Shown in pieces: positions 8,284-16,256 of a DNA stretch of 64,000 bases (the stretch's first letter is position 1; each line of letters opens with the position of its first letter). The DNA is taken from contig JAILZL010000006.1 in assembly GCA_023512475.1 (NCBI GenBank), positions 1 through 64,000 of the forward strand, written 5' to 3'. The notes beneath the pieces were generated by a model. That model did not search any database. It was not told the DNA's origin and saw nothing but the letters and a program-made list of their open reading frames with translations. The position numbers and the translations under genes were made by a program. Source of the stretch: Syntrophobacterales bacterium. Its GTDB lineage: Bacteria; Desulfobacterota; Desulfobaccia; Desulfobaccales; 0-14-0-80-60-11.

Positions 8284-9324
8284 CTACCCTTCACCCCCCG
8301 GTTCCGGCTTCGGCAATTCGGGCGGCAGGCAGGCATCCTCCTGGGTCACCGTCTGACGCTGCCACAGACTGCGGGCCCGGGCTTCGTGAGCCCGGATGCT
8401 GCAGGGGTCATGGCCGCACACCGGACACACCGGCTGGGTGCAGGGGTCCAGGTGGATGAGCAGGTCCGCCTGGCCGTCAAAGGCCTTGGCAAAGATCTGC
8501 TCCAGCTCCTTCACCTCCCGGTGGCCCTCCTCCAGGGTGAGGTCCCGGGGCAGGGTGAGGTGGAAATCCAGGAGCACCCGGTCCCCGGCCCGGCGGGCCC
8601 GGAGGCGGTGCACGTCGATCCACAGGTCCTTGCGGTGCTCCGTGAGCACCTTCACCAGGCGCTCCAGGAGCACCGGGTCGGACTCATCCAGGAGGCCGCC
8701 CACCGCCTGGCGCAGCAGTTTGCTCCCGGTGTAGAGGATGTTGGCGGCCACCAGCAGGGCCACCACCCCGTCCAGCCACAAAAGACCGGTGAGGCTGAGG
8801 AGGCCCAGCCCCGCCAGCACCCCCACGCTGGTGCAGACGTCGGTGAGGAGATGCTGGCCGTCGGCCACCAATACCAGGGAGTCGGTGCGGCGGCCATAGT
8901 GAATCAGGGTGAGGCCCATGGCCAGGTTCACCAGAGTCACCGCGGCCACAAAGAGCAATCCCAGCTCCAGGCGGGGGAGCTCCCGGGGGGAGAGGAGCTG
9001 GGGCACTGCGGCGGCGATGATGCCCAAGGCCGCCAGGATGATGAGGGCGCCTTCAAAGCCGGCGGCCAGGTATTCGATCTTGCCGTGGCCGTAGGGGTGG
9101 CTGGGGTCGGGGCTCTTGGCCGCCAACACCACGCTGAAGAGGGCAAAACCGGCGGCCACCACATTGATGATGGACTCCAGGGCATCGGAGAGGATGGCGG
9201 CGGAGCCGGTGAGGTGATAGGCATAGAATTTCGCCCCGGTGAGGAGCACGCTCACCGCCAGGGCGGCGGCCATGACCCCCTGCCGGGTGCGGACCCGCCG
9301 GGTGATCGCCGGGACCTCGGTCAT
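8284..9324 (-). CDS. Cation diffusion facilitator (CDF) metal exporter
   Basis: A 346-residue inner-membrane transporter that exports a divalent metal by proton exchange. Start ATG 9324 with AGGGGAGGGGG just upstream. Visible: a six-segment hydrophobic N-terminal half, LSDALESIINVVAAGFALF (transmembrane helix 2; E and N occupy the places of the two Asp of YiiP), HPYGHGKIEYLAAG, and DGQHLLTDVCTSVGV (helix 5 His/Asp site), followed by a cytoplasmic domain. The C-terminus carries CTQPVCPVCGHDPC, a four-cysteine cluster likely to bind metal. The gene follows suhB by 25 bp on the same strand. The metal is not identifiable; the altered helix-2 residues caution against assuming zinc. Confidence 0.9.
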   Translation of the reverse strand: MTEVPAITRRVRTRQGVMAAALAVSVLLTGAKFYAYHLTGSAAILSDALESIINVVAAGFALFSVVLAAKSPDPSHPYGHGKIEYLAAGFEGALIILAALGIIAAAVPQLLSPRELPRLELGLLFVAAVTLVNLAMGLTLIHYGRRTDSLVLVADGQHLLTDVCTSVGVLAGLGLLSLTGLLWLDGVVALLVAANILYTGSKLLRQAVGGLLDESDPVLLERLVKVLTEHRKDLWIDVHRLRARRAGDRVLLDFHLTLPRDLTLEEGHREVKELEQIFAKAFDGQADLLIHLDPCTQPVCPVCGHDPCSIRAHEARARSLWQRQTVTQEDACLPPELPKPEPGGEG

Positions 9325-9349
9325 TCCCCCTCCCCTGGCCGGCCTCGCC

Positions 9350-10177
9350 TCAGAAGCTGCCGGCCTCCGCGGTGATCGCCAGCCCCGCCAGCATGGCGTC
9401 GTGCAGGCGGCCGTTGCTGGCCACAATCGTGGGGGCAAAGGGGTCATACGGCCGGCCCTCAAAGGTGGTGAGGCGCCCCCCCGCCTCGCTCACCAGCAGC
9501 ACCCCGGCGGCGGTGTCCCAGGGTTTGAGGCCCTCCTCCCAAAAGCCGTCGAAGCGGCCGGCGGCCACATAGGCCAGGTCCAGGGCGGCGGAACCGGCCC
9601 GGCGCACCCCCTGGGCCCGGGCGATCATGTTTTGCAGCCGGGCCATGGTGGCGGGCAGGCGCTCCCGGATGTTGTAAGGGAAACCGGTGACCAGCAGGGC
9701 CGCCTCCAGGCGATCCACCGTGGAGACCTTAAGCCGCCGGCCATTGAGCCAGGCACCGTGGCCCCGGCGGGCCTCAAAGAGCTCCTCCCGCAAGGGGTCG
9801 TAGATCACCCCCGCCTCCACCGCGCCTGCCACCTCACAGGCGATGGAGACGCAGAACATGGGGAAGCCGTGGGCGTAATTCACCGTGCCGTCCAGAGGGT
9901 CGATGATCCAGCGGGGCCGGGAAGGGTCGTGCGGCCGGGGATGACCCCCGGGGCCCGGGTTCTTCTCCCCCAGGTCCTCCTCCGCCAGGATGTCGTGCTC
10001 CGGAAAGGCGCGTTGGAGGAGGGAGAGGATGATCTCCTGGGACTGCAGGTCGCTTTCCGTCACCGGGTCGATGACGCCCTTGAGGGTGATGTCGTGGGGG
10101 CGCTCGAAATTGAGGCGCAGGAGGGCTCCGGCGGCCAGAGCCGCCTGGCGGGCCACTTTCAGGAGGGCGTCACTCAT
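9350..10177 (-). CDS. suhB: Inositol monophosphatase family phosphatase
   Basis: A 275-residue metal-dependent phosphatase of the IMPase/SuhB family. The metal-binding motifs are in order: DPVTESDLQSQEII near 37, EEDLGE near 66, WIIDPLDGTVNYAHGFP near 89-105 (Asp residues for Mg binding) and the C-terminal LKPWDTAAGVLLVSEAGG near 217. The family hydrolyses inositol-1-phosphate and related sugar phosphates, or 3'-phosphoadenosine phosphate; the exact substrate cannot be read. An insert PGPGGHPRPHDPSR between EEDLGEK and WIIDP is unusual and Pro/His-rich. It heads a two-gene unit with the CDF gene; the 193 bp upstream include an AT-rich patch (10240-10280) where a promoter could lie. Confidence 0.9.
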   Translation of the reverse strand: MSDALLKVARQAALAAGALLRLNFERPHDITLKGVIDPVTESDLQSQEIILSLLQRAFPEHDILAEEDLGEKNPGPGGHPRPHDPSRPRWIIDPLDGTVNYAHGFPMFCVSIACEVAGAVEAGVIYDPLREELFEARRGHGAWLNGRRLKVSTVDRLEAALLVTGFPYNIRERLPATMARLQNMIARAQGVRRAGSAALDLAYVAAGRFDGFWEEGLKPWDTAAGVLLVSEAGGRLTTFEGRPYDPFAPTIVASNGRLHDAMLAGLAITAEAGSF

Positions 10178-10370
10178 GCCCCATCCCTTGAGGTGGCGGG
10201 GAAAGGACCGGAGGACATGCCCCCCGGCCCTGGCCCCGTCATAAATTTTTTTAGAAAAATCAATTTATTATCCTTTATCTCCCGGCTTCGAATGTGAGGA
10301 GGCTCTGGGGCTCCGGCCCTCCCTTGCCAACCCGCCCAGCCCCCGGTCTCGCCTCAGCCCCCGAAAGCGG

Positions 10371-11102
10371 TCAGGATTTGCGGCGGTTGCGGCCCGGACG
10401 CCGCCGGGAGGCGGGTCTCAGGACCTCGGCCACCGTCTGGCGCTGCAGCCGGGGCTCCAGGGGGGTGAAGAGATTCACGGCCAGAAGCCCGGTGGCAAAG
10501 CCCCCCAGATGGGCCACCCAGGCCACGGTGCCGCCCTGGCGCAGGCCGTAAAACTGCAGCCCCAGCCACAGCAGCAGCCAGACAAAGGCGGGCACCTGGG
10601 CGGTCTCCAGCCTCAGGCGCCAGAAGACCACGGTGAGGATGGGGCTTTGGGGCAGGCGCAGCAGATAGGCCCCCATCACCCCGGCGATGGCGCCGCTGGC
10701 GCCGATGAGGGGGGCATCCAGCCGGCTGGAGGCCAGGACATGGAAGAGACAGGCGAAAAAGCCGGCGAAGAAATAAAACAGGAGGAACCGGCCATGTCCC
10801 AGGTCGTCCTCCAAAGCCTCCCCAAAGACCCAGAGGAACCAGAGGTTCCCGAGGAGATGCACCCAGCCGGCGTGCAAAAACAAAGAGATGAACATGGTGG
10901 CCAGCAAAGACAGGGAGCCCTGGGAGAGGAGCTTGAACTGGCTCAGTTTGGCGGGCACCGCGCCGCCCTTGAAGTAGAGGTTCATGGTGGCCTGGGGGCC
11001 GATATACAGGGTGTAAAGAAACACCAGGACATTGGCCCCGATGAGGCCCACAGTGATCCAGGGAAAACGTCCTTTGGCCGCAGCGCCGCGCAGAGGAATC
11101 AT
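10371..11102 (-). CDS. Rhomboid-family intramembrane serine protease
   Basis: A 243-residue polytopic membrane protein. Rhomboid landmarks are present: an N-terminal transmembrane helix, HAGWVHLLGNLWFLWVFG (the conserved H/N oxyanion region, around residues 77-94), the catalytic-serine motif GASGAIAGVMGAY (near 133-145) and the catalytic histidine in VAWVAHLGGFATGLL (near 195-209). A basic tail RPASRRRPGRNRRKS follows. It would cleave helical membrane proteins in the lipid bilayer; substrates are unknown. It is divergent from miaB, with 150 bp between the two starts. Confidence 0.92.
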   Translation of the reverse strand: MIPLRGAAAKGRFPWITVGLIGANVLVFLYTLYIGPQATMNLYFKGGAVPAKLSQFKLLSQGSLSLLATMFISLFLHAGWVHLLGNLWFLWVFGEALEDDLGHGRFLLFYFFAGFFACLFHVLASSRLDAPLIGASGAIAGVMGAYLLRLPQSPILTVVFWRLRLETAQVPAFVWLLLWLGLQFYGLRQGGTVAWVAHLGGFATGLLAVNLFTPLEPRLQRQTVAEVLRPASRRRPGRNRRKS

Positions 11103-11216
11103 GTCCGGACTGCAGTGGGACCCCCAGGCGGCCTGGGGGCGCCTTTTCCCCCTCCTGGTGGGGATTTTACTCCGCCGGGGCAGGCTTGTCCAGCAGGAAG
11201 GCCACCGGCGGCCCGG

Positions 11217-11245
11217 TTGACAAGGCCGGGGGATTCGGATTTAAT
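11217..11245 (+). promoter_or_regulatory. Promoter of miaB, positioned for a leaderless mRNA
   Basis: TTGACA (11217-11222), 17-bp spacer, TTTAAT (11240-11245, five of six matches to TATAAT). A start point about 7 bp downstream falls at or next to the miaB ATG at 11253, and no Shine-Dalgarno sequence is visible in TTTAATAAAAACCATG. Confidence 0.75.
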
Positions 11246-11252
11246 AAAAACC

Positions 11253-12569
11253 ATGGCGGCTCCGAAGAAAAAGCTGTATCTGCGCACGTTCGGCTGTCAG
11301 ATGAACGTGGCAGACTCCCAGCTCATGGCCCAGGTGCTGGCGCCGGAGTATGAGCTCACGCCCGACCCGGAGGAGGCCGACCTTTATCTCATCAACACCT
11401 GCGCCATCCGGAAGAAATCGGAGCACAAGGTGCTCAGCCTCCTGGGGAGCCTGAGGGCCCTGAAGCGCCGCCGGCCTCATCTCATCGTAGGGGTGGGGGG
11501 CTGTGTGGCCCAGCAGGAGGGGGAGCGCCTCCTGGCCGCCGTGCCCCATCTGGACCTGGTCTTCGGCACCCACGGCGTCTGGCGTCTGCCGGAGCTGGTG
11601 CGCCAGGCCCGGGGGCGCCGCACCGTGGACGTGGACCTCCGGGAGGGCTATGCGCCCCTGCGCCGGGAGTGGCCCGCCGGGGTCATCCAGGGGTATGTCA
11701 CCATCATGCAGGGCTGCGACAATTTCTGCACCTTCTGCGTCGTCCCTTATGTGCGGGGCCGGGAGGTGAGCCGGCCGCCGGCGGAGATCGAGGCGGAGGT
11801 GCGGGATTTCCTGGCCGCCGGGGGCAAGGAGATCACCCTTTTGGGGCAGAATGTCAACTCCTATGGCCGGGGCCTGCCTGAGCCCGTCACTTTCCGGCAG
11901 CTCCTGGACCGGCTGGCGGCCCTCCCGGGTCTGGCCCGGCTGCGCTTCGCCACCTCGCACCCCAAGGACCTCTCGGAGGACCTCATCGCCGCCTTCGGGG
12001 AGCTCCCGCCTTTGTGCGAGCATCTGCACCTGCCGGCCCAATCCGGCTCGGATCGGATTCTCACGGCCATGAACCGGGGCTATACCCGGAAGGAGTATCT
12101 GGAGAAGGTGGCCCGCCTGCGTCGGGCCTGTCCCGGGATCGCCCTGAGTACCGATCTCATCGTGGGCTTTCCCGGGGAGACGGAGGCGGACTTTGAGGCC
12201 ACCCTGGAGCTGGTACGGGAGGCCGGCTTTGAGGCCGCCTTCTCTTTCAAGTACTCCCCCCGGCCCCGGACCCGGGCGGCGGACTTTCCGGACCAGGTCC
12301 CCGAGGAGGTCAAAAGCGACCGGCTGGCCCGGCTGCAGGCCCTGCTCGGAGACCTCACCCTGGCGGCGCACCGCTGGCTGGTGGGCCGGGTGGGGGAGGT
12401 GCTGGTGGAGGGGGAGAGCAAGCGGGGCGGGGAGCTCTCCGGGAGGCTCAGGACCAATCAGGTGGTCAATTTTGCCGGCCCCCGGCATCTGGTCGGGAAG
12501 CTGGCGCAGGTGGAAATCACCGAGGCATACGCCCATTCCCTCAAAGGGAGGTGGGTGCGGGAGGCGTAG
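11253..12569 (+). CDS. miaB: tRNA-2-methylthio-N6-dimethylallyladenosine synthase
   Basis: A 438-residue radical-SAM methylthiotransferase that modifies A37 of tRNAs reading UNN codons. Domains in order: N-terminal UPF0004 domain with cluster cysteines (TFGCQMNVADSQ near 10, INTCAIRKKSE near 45, VGGCVAQQEG near 78), the radical-SAM motif CDNFCTFCVVPYVRGRE near 150-166, HLHLPAQSGSDRILTAMNRGYTR in the central barrel, and a C-terminal TRAM domain (about 370-438). The start is ATG 11253; the frame is open far upstream but only this start gives a family-typical N-terminus. The gene is followed after 40 bp by the bifunctional-nuclease gene. Confidence 0.95.
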   Translation: MAAPKKKLYLRTFGCQMNVADSQLMAQVLAPEYELTPDPEEADLYLINTCAIRKKSEHKVLSLLGSLRALKRRRPHLIVGVGGCVAQQEGERLLAAVPHLDLVFGTHGVWRLPELVRQARGRRTVDVDLREGYAPLRREWPAGVIQGYVTIMQGCDNFCTFCVVPYVRGREVSRPPAEIEAEVRDFLAAGGKEITLLGQNVNSYGRGLPEPVTFRQLLDRLAALPGLARLRFATSHPKDLSEDLIAAFGELPPLCEHLHLPAQSGSDRILTAMNRGYTRKEYLEKVARLRRACPGIALSTDLIVGFPGETEADFEATLELVREAGFEAAFSFKYSPRPRTRAADFPDQVPEEVKSDRLARLQALLGDLTLAAHRWLVGRVGEVLVEGESKRGGELSGRLRTNQVVNFAGPRHLVGKLAQVEITEAYAHSLKGRWVREA

Positions 12570-12609
12570 GGCCGCTCGGTTGGGGGTCCGGCGCTCCGAG
12601 GAGGTGGTT

Positions 12610-13107
12610 ATGTATCGGCAGATGGTGGTGTCGGGCCTGACCATTGACCCCTTTACCAACAGCCCCATCATGATTCTCAAGGATGTGGACTCGGACAAGG
12701 CGGTCCCCATCTGGATCGGTTTGCTGGAGGCCACCGCCATTGCCAGCGAGCTGGAGAACATCAAATTTTCCCGCCCCATGACCCACGACCTCCTGAAAAA
12801 CATCCTGGACACCACGGAGATCAGCGTGACCAAGGTGGAGGTCTGCGATCTGAGGGACAACACCTATTTCGCCCTCATTCACCTGTTCCGGGACGGCCGG
12901 GAACTGAGCATCGACGCCCGGCCCAGCGATGCCATCGCCCTGGCCCTGCGGGCCAAATGCCCCATCTATGTGGCGGAGGAGGTCATCCGCAAAGCCCGGC
13001 GGGTGGATCTGGCCGCCCAGGAGGCCATCACCAACGAAGAGGCCAAAAAGTGGACCGAAATCCTGGAGTCCCTGGACCCGGAGGACTTCGGGAAATACAA
13101 GATGTAA
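12610..13107 (+). CDS. Bifunctional nuclease family protein (DUF151)
   Basis: A 165-residue protein of the BFN/DUF151 family, whose studied members degrade RNA and DNA. Start ATG 12610 is preceded by GAGGAGG. The characteristic stretches are MVVSGLTIDPFTNSPIMILKD at the N-terminus, VPIWIGLLEATAIASELE near 35-52, and SIDARPSDAIALALRAKCPIYVAEEV near 99-124. The C-terminal 35 residues are charged and helical. It sits 40 bp after miaB and is probably co-transcribed with it. Function in this organism is unproven; the family is often found next to miaB in related bacteria (recollection, not checked here). Confidence 0.85.
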   Translation: MYRQMVVSGLTIDPFTNSPIMILKDVDSDKAVPIWIGLLEATAIASELENIKFSRPMTHDLLKNILDTTEISVTKVEVCDLRDNTYFALIHLFRDGRELSIDARPSDAIALALRAKCPIYVAEEVIRKARRVDLAAQEAITNEEAKKWTEILESLDPEDFGKYKM

Positions 13108-13261
13108 GCCCGGCGGCTGGAAGCGGCCCGGACGGGGGAGCGCCGCGGGGATCCGGAGGGGGGCCAGGTTCCGGGTCCTGCCGGCCCGGGGCCGCCTCAG
13201 GACGGGCCGCAACCGGGGATGACCTCCTCCGGCCGGCGGTTGGCGCCCCTATCCCACCCTT

Positions 13262-13921
13262 ATGATTGATCTGCACACCCACACCCTCAACAGCGACGGG
13301 GAGCTGCTTCCCGCGGAGCTGTGGCGTCGGGCCCAGGTGAAGGGCTACCGGTATCTGGGCATCACCGATCACGTGGACGCCAGCAACTTCCGGGAGGTCT
13401 TCGCCCGCCTGAAGGTGGCCGCGGCCAGCCTCAACCGGGGGTTGGCGCCGGTCCTCCTCCCGGGGCTGGAATTCACCCACGTGCCGCCGGAGCAGTTGGG
13501 CGGGCTGGTGGCCGAGGCCCGGGAGCTGGGCGTGCCCCTCATCGTCATCCACGGCGAGACCATGGTAGAGCCGGTGGCGCCGGGCACCAACCGGGCCGCC
13601 CTGGAGGCCGACATCGATATTCTGGCCCACCCCGGGCTTCTGACCCCGGAGGAGGCGGGCCTGGCCGCGGCCCGGGGCATCACCCTGGAGCTCTCCGCCC
13701 GCAAAGGGCACTCCCTGACTAACGGCCGGGTGGCCAGGCTGGCGGTGGCCGCCGGAGCCCCCCTCACCGTCAACACCGACGCCCATGCGCCCGGCGACCT
13801 CATCACCCGGGAGGAGGCTTGGCGGGTGGCGTTGGGCGCGGGCTTGAGCGACGCCGAGGTGGAGGCCCTCTTCCACCACGCCGACGCTCTGGCCCGCCGG
13901 CTGGCGGCCCGCCTGGGGTGA
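13262..13921 (+). CDS. PHP-domain metal-dependent hydrolase
   Basis: A 219-residue PHP-domain protein, a trinuclear-metal phosphoesterase fold. All metal motifs are visible: MIDLHTHTLNSDGELLP at the start, GITDHVDASN near 37-46, PGLEFTHVP near 69, IVIHGET near 92, DILAHPG near 119 and NTDAHAPGDLITREEA near 170. The family includes histidinol phosphatases and nucleoside phosphate phosphatases; the substrate is unknown. There is no good ribosome-binding site in front of ATG 13262 and 154 bp separate it from the preceding gene. comF begins 5 bp after its stop, indicating co-transcription. Confidence 0.85.
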   Translation: MIDLHTHTLNSDGELLPAELWRRAQVKGYRYLGITDHVDASNFREVFARLKVAAASLNRGLAPVLLPGLEFTHVPPEQLGGLVAEARELGVPLIVIHGETMVEPVAPGTNRAALEADIDILAHPGLLTPEEAGLAAARGITLELSARKGHSLTNGRVARLAVAAGAPLTVNTDAHAPGDLITREEAWRVALGAGLSDAEVEALFHHADALARRLAARLG

Positions 13922-13926
13922 GGGGC

Positions 13927-14688
13927 ATGCTCCTCACCTCCCTGAGGGACTCCCTCCGGAATCTCGCCCATTACGCCCTGGATTTTTTTCTGCCCCGGCT
14001 GTGCCTCTTTTGTGGGGAGGCGGTGGAGCCCCAGGCCGCCGCGCCCCTCTGTCCCGCCTGCGAGGCCCGGGTGGTGCGGGTGCAAAGCCCGCTGTGCCCC
14101 CGCTGCGGCCGGCTGTTCCTCAATCGCGCGGGGCCGGACCGCCCCTGCGGCTTCTGTCTGAAGGAGCCGCCGCCCTTTGCTGCGGCCCGGGCCGCGGTGG
14201 TCTATGAGGAAGACGGCCTCACCGGCCGGGCCATCAAGCAGTTCAAATATTACCGCCGCCTGGAGTATCTGCCGCTGCTGCGCCATTGGCTCACGGAGCC
14301 CGCCTGCCTTGAGTTCGCTGCCCCCTGCGACCTCATCGTGCCGGTGCCCCTGCATCGGCGGCGCCTCCAGGAGCGGGGCTTCAACCAGGCGCTCCTGCTC
14401 GCCCGGGGCCTTCCCGGCCGGGTGCTGCGGCACACCCTGGTGCGCACCCGCCACACCCAGCCGCAGACGGGCCTCAATCCCCGGGCCCGCCGGGAAAACG
14501 TGCGCCGGGCCTTTGCCGTGCGGGGGCCGGAGGCGGTCCACGGCCAAAGCGTGCTGTTAGTGGATGATGTCTACACCACCGGGGCCACCGTGCGGGAATG
14601 CAGCCGGGCGCTGCTGGCCGCCGGGGCCCGGGAGGTCCGGGTCCTCACTGTGGCCCGGGTGGCGCCCCCGGGATTCAGGGCCGGGTGA
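13927..14688 (+). CDS. ComF-family phosphoribosyltransferase-like protein
   Basis: A 253-residue protein with the ComF layout: an N-terminal double zinc-ribbon-like region (CLFCGE, CPAC, CPRCGRLF, CGFC in the first about 85 residues), an intervening helical segment, PVPLHRRRLQERGFNQALLLARGL, and a C-terminal type I phosphoribosyltransferase domain with the PRPP loop VLLVDDVYTTGATVRECSRAL. ComF proteins take part in natural DNA uptake in some bacteria, but the family is widespread in organisms without proven competence, so the role is open. ATG 13927 lies 5 bp after the PHP gene stop, preceded by GAGGGG. Confidence 0.9.
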   Translation: MLLTSLRDSLRNLAHYALDFFLPRLCLFCGEAVEPQAAAPLCPACEARVVRVQSPLCPRCGRLFLNRAGPDRPCGFCLKEPPPFAAARAAVVYEEDGLTGRAIKQFKYYRRLEYLPLLRHWLTEPACLEFAAPCDLIVPVPLHRRRLQERGFNQALLLARGLPGRVLRHTLVRTRHTQPQTGLNPRARRENVRRAFAVRGPEAVHGQSVLLVDDVYTTGATVRECSRALLAAGAREVRVLTVARVAPPGFRAG

Positions 14689-14914
14689 ACGGAGACCGGC
14701 GCTCCGGGCTAGAGGGCCCGGGAACCGGGGGCGGTGGCGCCCTGAGCGCCCGGGCTTGACGCCAGGGAGCCTGGGCCGCGCCCGGCCGGGTCCCAAGGGG
14801 CAGGGATAAAGTAAGAGGGGCATGGGGGAACCGCCGCCCCCCCGGCTTGCCTGCACCCTCAACGCCATTTTTCCTACCCTGGAATCCGAGGCCCCAGGGT
14901 CGGACTACGGGACC

Positions 14915-15403
14915 ATGACGGCAGGAAAGATCATCAGCCGGGAGGAAGCCGCCCGCTGGGTCAGGACCCAGCAGGCCCAAGGCCGGCGGGTGGTGTTCAC
15001 CAACGGCTGCTTTGACCTGTTGCACCGGGGCCATGTGGAGTACCTGGAGACGGCCCGGGCATTGGGGGACGCCCTCCTGGTGGCGGTGAACACCGATGCC
15101 TCGGTGCAGCGTCTGGGCAAGGGTCCCGGGCGGCCCCTCAACCCCGAGGCCGACCGGGCCCGGGTGCTGGCCGCCCTGGCCTGCGTGGACCGGGTGGTGC
15201 TTTTCCCGGAAGACACGCCCCGGGAGCTCATCCGGGAGCTGGGGCCCGATGTGCTGGTGAAGGGCGGCGATTACCGGCCCGAGGAGGTGGCGGGGCGGGA
15301 GGAGGTCCTGGCCCGGGGCGGCCGGGTAGTGATCATTCCCTATGTGGCGGGGTATTCCACCACCGCCCTGCTGGCGCGCCTTCGGGTTCCGGGCGGAGGC
15401 TGA
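14915..15403 (+). CDS. rfaE2: D-glycero-beta-D-manno-heptose 1-phosphate adenylyltransferase
   Basis: A 162-residue cytidylyltransferase-fold enzyme that activates heptose-1-phosphate with ATP for lipopolysaccharide inner-core synthesis. The nucleotidyltransferase motif VVFTNGCFDLLHRGHVEYLE (HxGH) and the GGDYRPEEVAGREEV and GYSTTALLARL segments are diagnostic. It is the stand-alone adenylyltransferase domain, without the sugar-kinase half of HldE, so a separate kinase is expected elsewhere. Start ATG 14915 was chosen over an ATG at 14822 because the added residues are not conserved. Its presence supports a Gram-negative outer membrane with heptose-containing LPS. Confidence 0.9.
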   Translation: MTAGKIISREEAARWVRTQQAQGRRVVFTNGCFDLLHRGHVEYLETARALGDALLVAVNTDASVQRLGKGPGRPLNPEADRARVLAALACVDRVVLFPEDTPRELIRELGPDVLVKGGDYRPEEVAGREEVLARGGRVVIIPYVAGYSTTALLARLRVPGGG

Positions 15404-15465
15404 GGTTTAAGTTCCGCCTCCGAAATGCCGATGAGAGGGTAAACCCCCTGCGAAGGGAGCCCCCC

Positions 15466-15639
15466 ATGAGGCCCGACTTTTCCCTTACCCGGTTCCTGAA
15501 GGCCGAGGAGGCCGCCAGCAGCGTGGAATACGGCTTCCTCATCGCCGGCATCGCCCTGGCCATCTTCGCTTCGGTGATCTTTCTGGGCCAGGTCATCATG
15601 GACCGGTTCTACGGCCCGGCCCAGCTCCTGTTCTCCTGA
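15466..15639 (+). CDS. Orphan Flp/Fap-type class IVb pilin
   Basis: A 57-codon gene with AAGGGAG 6 bp before ATG 15466. The encoded peptide has the Flp prepilin layout: a short basic leader of about 16 residues, the processing region EEAASSVEYGF with the invariant Glu-Tyr pair five to six residues after the expected cleavage point, then one long hydrophobic helix (FLIAGIALAIFASVIFLGQV) and a short polar end. Flp pilins assemble into Tad pili after cleavage by a TadV-like peptidase. The residue before the expected cut is Ala instead of the usual Gly. No tad/cpa secretion genes occur in the window, so it is an orphan. Confidence 0.8.
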   Translation: MRPDFSLTRFLKAEEAASSVEYGFLIAGIALAIFASVIFLGQVIMDRFYGPAQLLFS

Positions 15640-16256
15640 AGTCCCCGGCAGCAGGTGGTGGGGGAGAGGGAGCATCCCTATCCCTCCCTGCAGTACCTGT
15701 GCTCCTGTGGTCTCCGGCAGGCTGCGGGAGCCCCGCAGGGGCGGTCCTCCCGGAGGCAGCTTCTCCGAAGATCCCTTAAGGCCGCATCCGGTAGCCGTCC
15801 CGCCCCCTGATCTCCGCTGACAGCCCCCACCTCCCAGGCAGGGGTGCCGGAACCCCCCGCTTATCCCCGTGGACAGCAGGCAGAGCGCCGGTGGCATTAG
15901 CGGCAAGGCAGCACGCTTCCTTTCCCCCTTCCCTGGCAAGCGGGGTAGGTGTGATCGCTGAACCCCTTCATCGGCAAGGGGGGGGCGGCTTCCCAGGCCG
16001 GGCGCCTGTGGGGGCCCGGATCCTGTCCCGCACCTCCCGGTGCGAGCTGCGGCGGCAGGCAGAGCCTCCCCCCTCCCCTCCCGGGCGGGGGCTTTCCTCC
16101 GCGCCGCCTTCCTCTTTCCTGTCCCCCGCCTTTGGGATATATTCGGACATCATCCCGCCATTCTTCCCTTCACCCCTGAGGGCCCGCTCCCTGGCGGCGA
16201 ACACACCCTCCGGCAGGGGGATGGGAACAGGCCCGGGGGTGGGAGGCACAGCCATC
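15640..16256. other. Intergenic region without supported genes
   Basis: 617 bp between the pilin gene and purL. It is GC-rich with several short inverted repeats (for example around 15662-15695) and frames that stay open only by low stop-codon density. A weak promoter candidate for purL is TTTCCT, 17 bp, TATATT (16138-16143). No known riboswitch or structural RNA was recognised. Confidence 0.5.
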
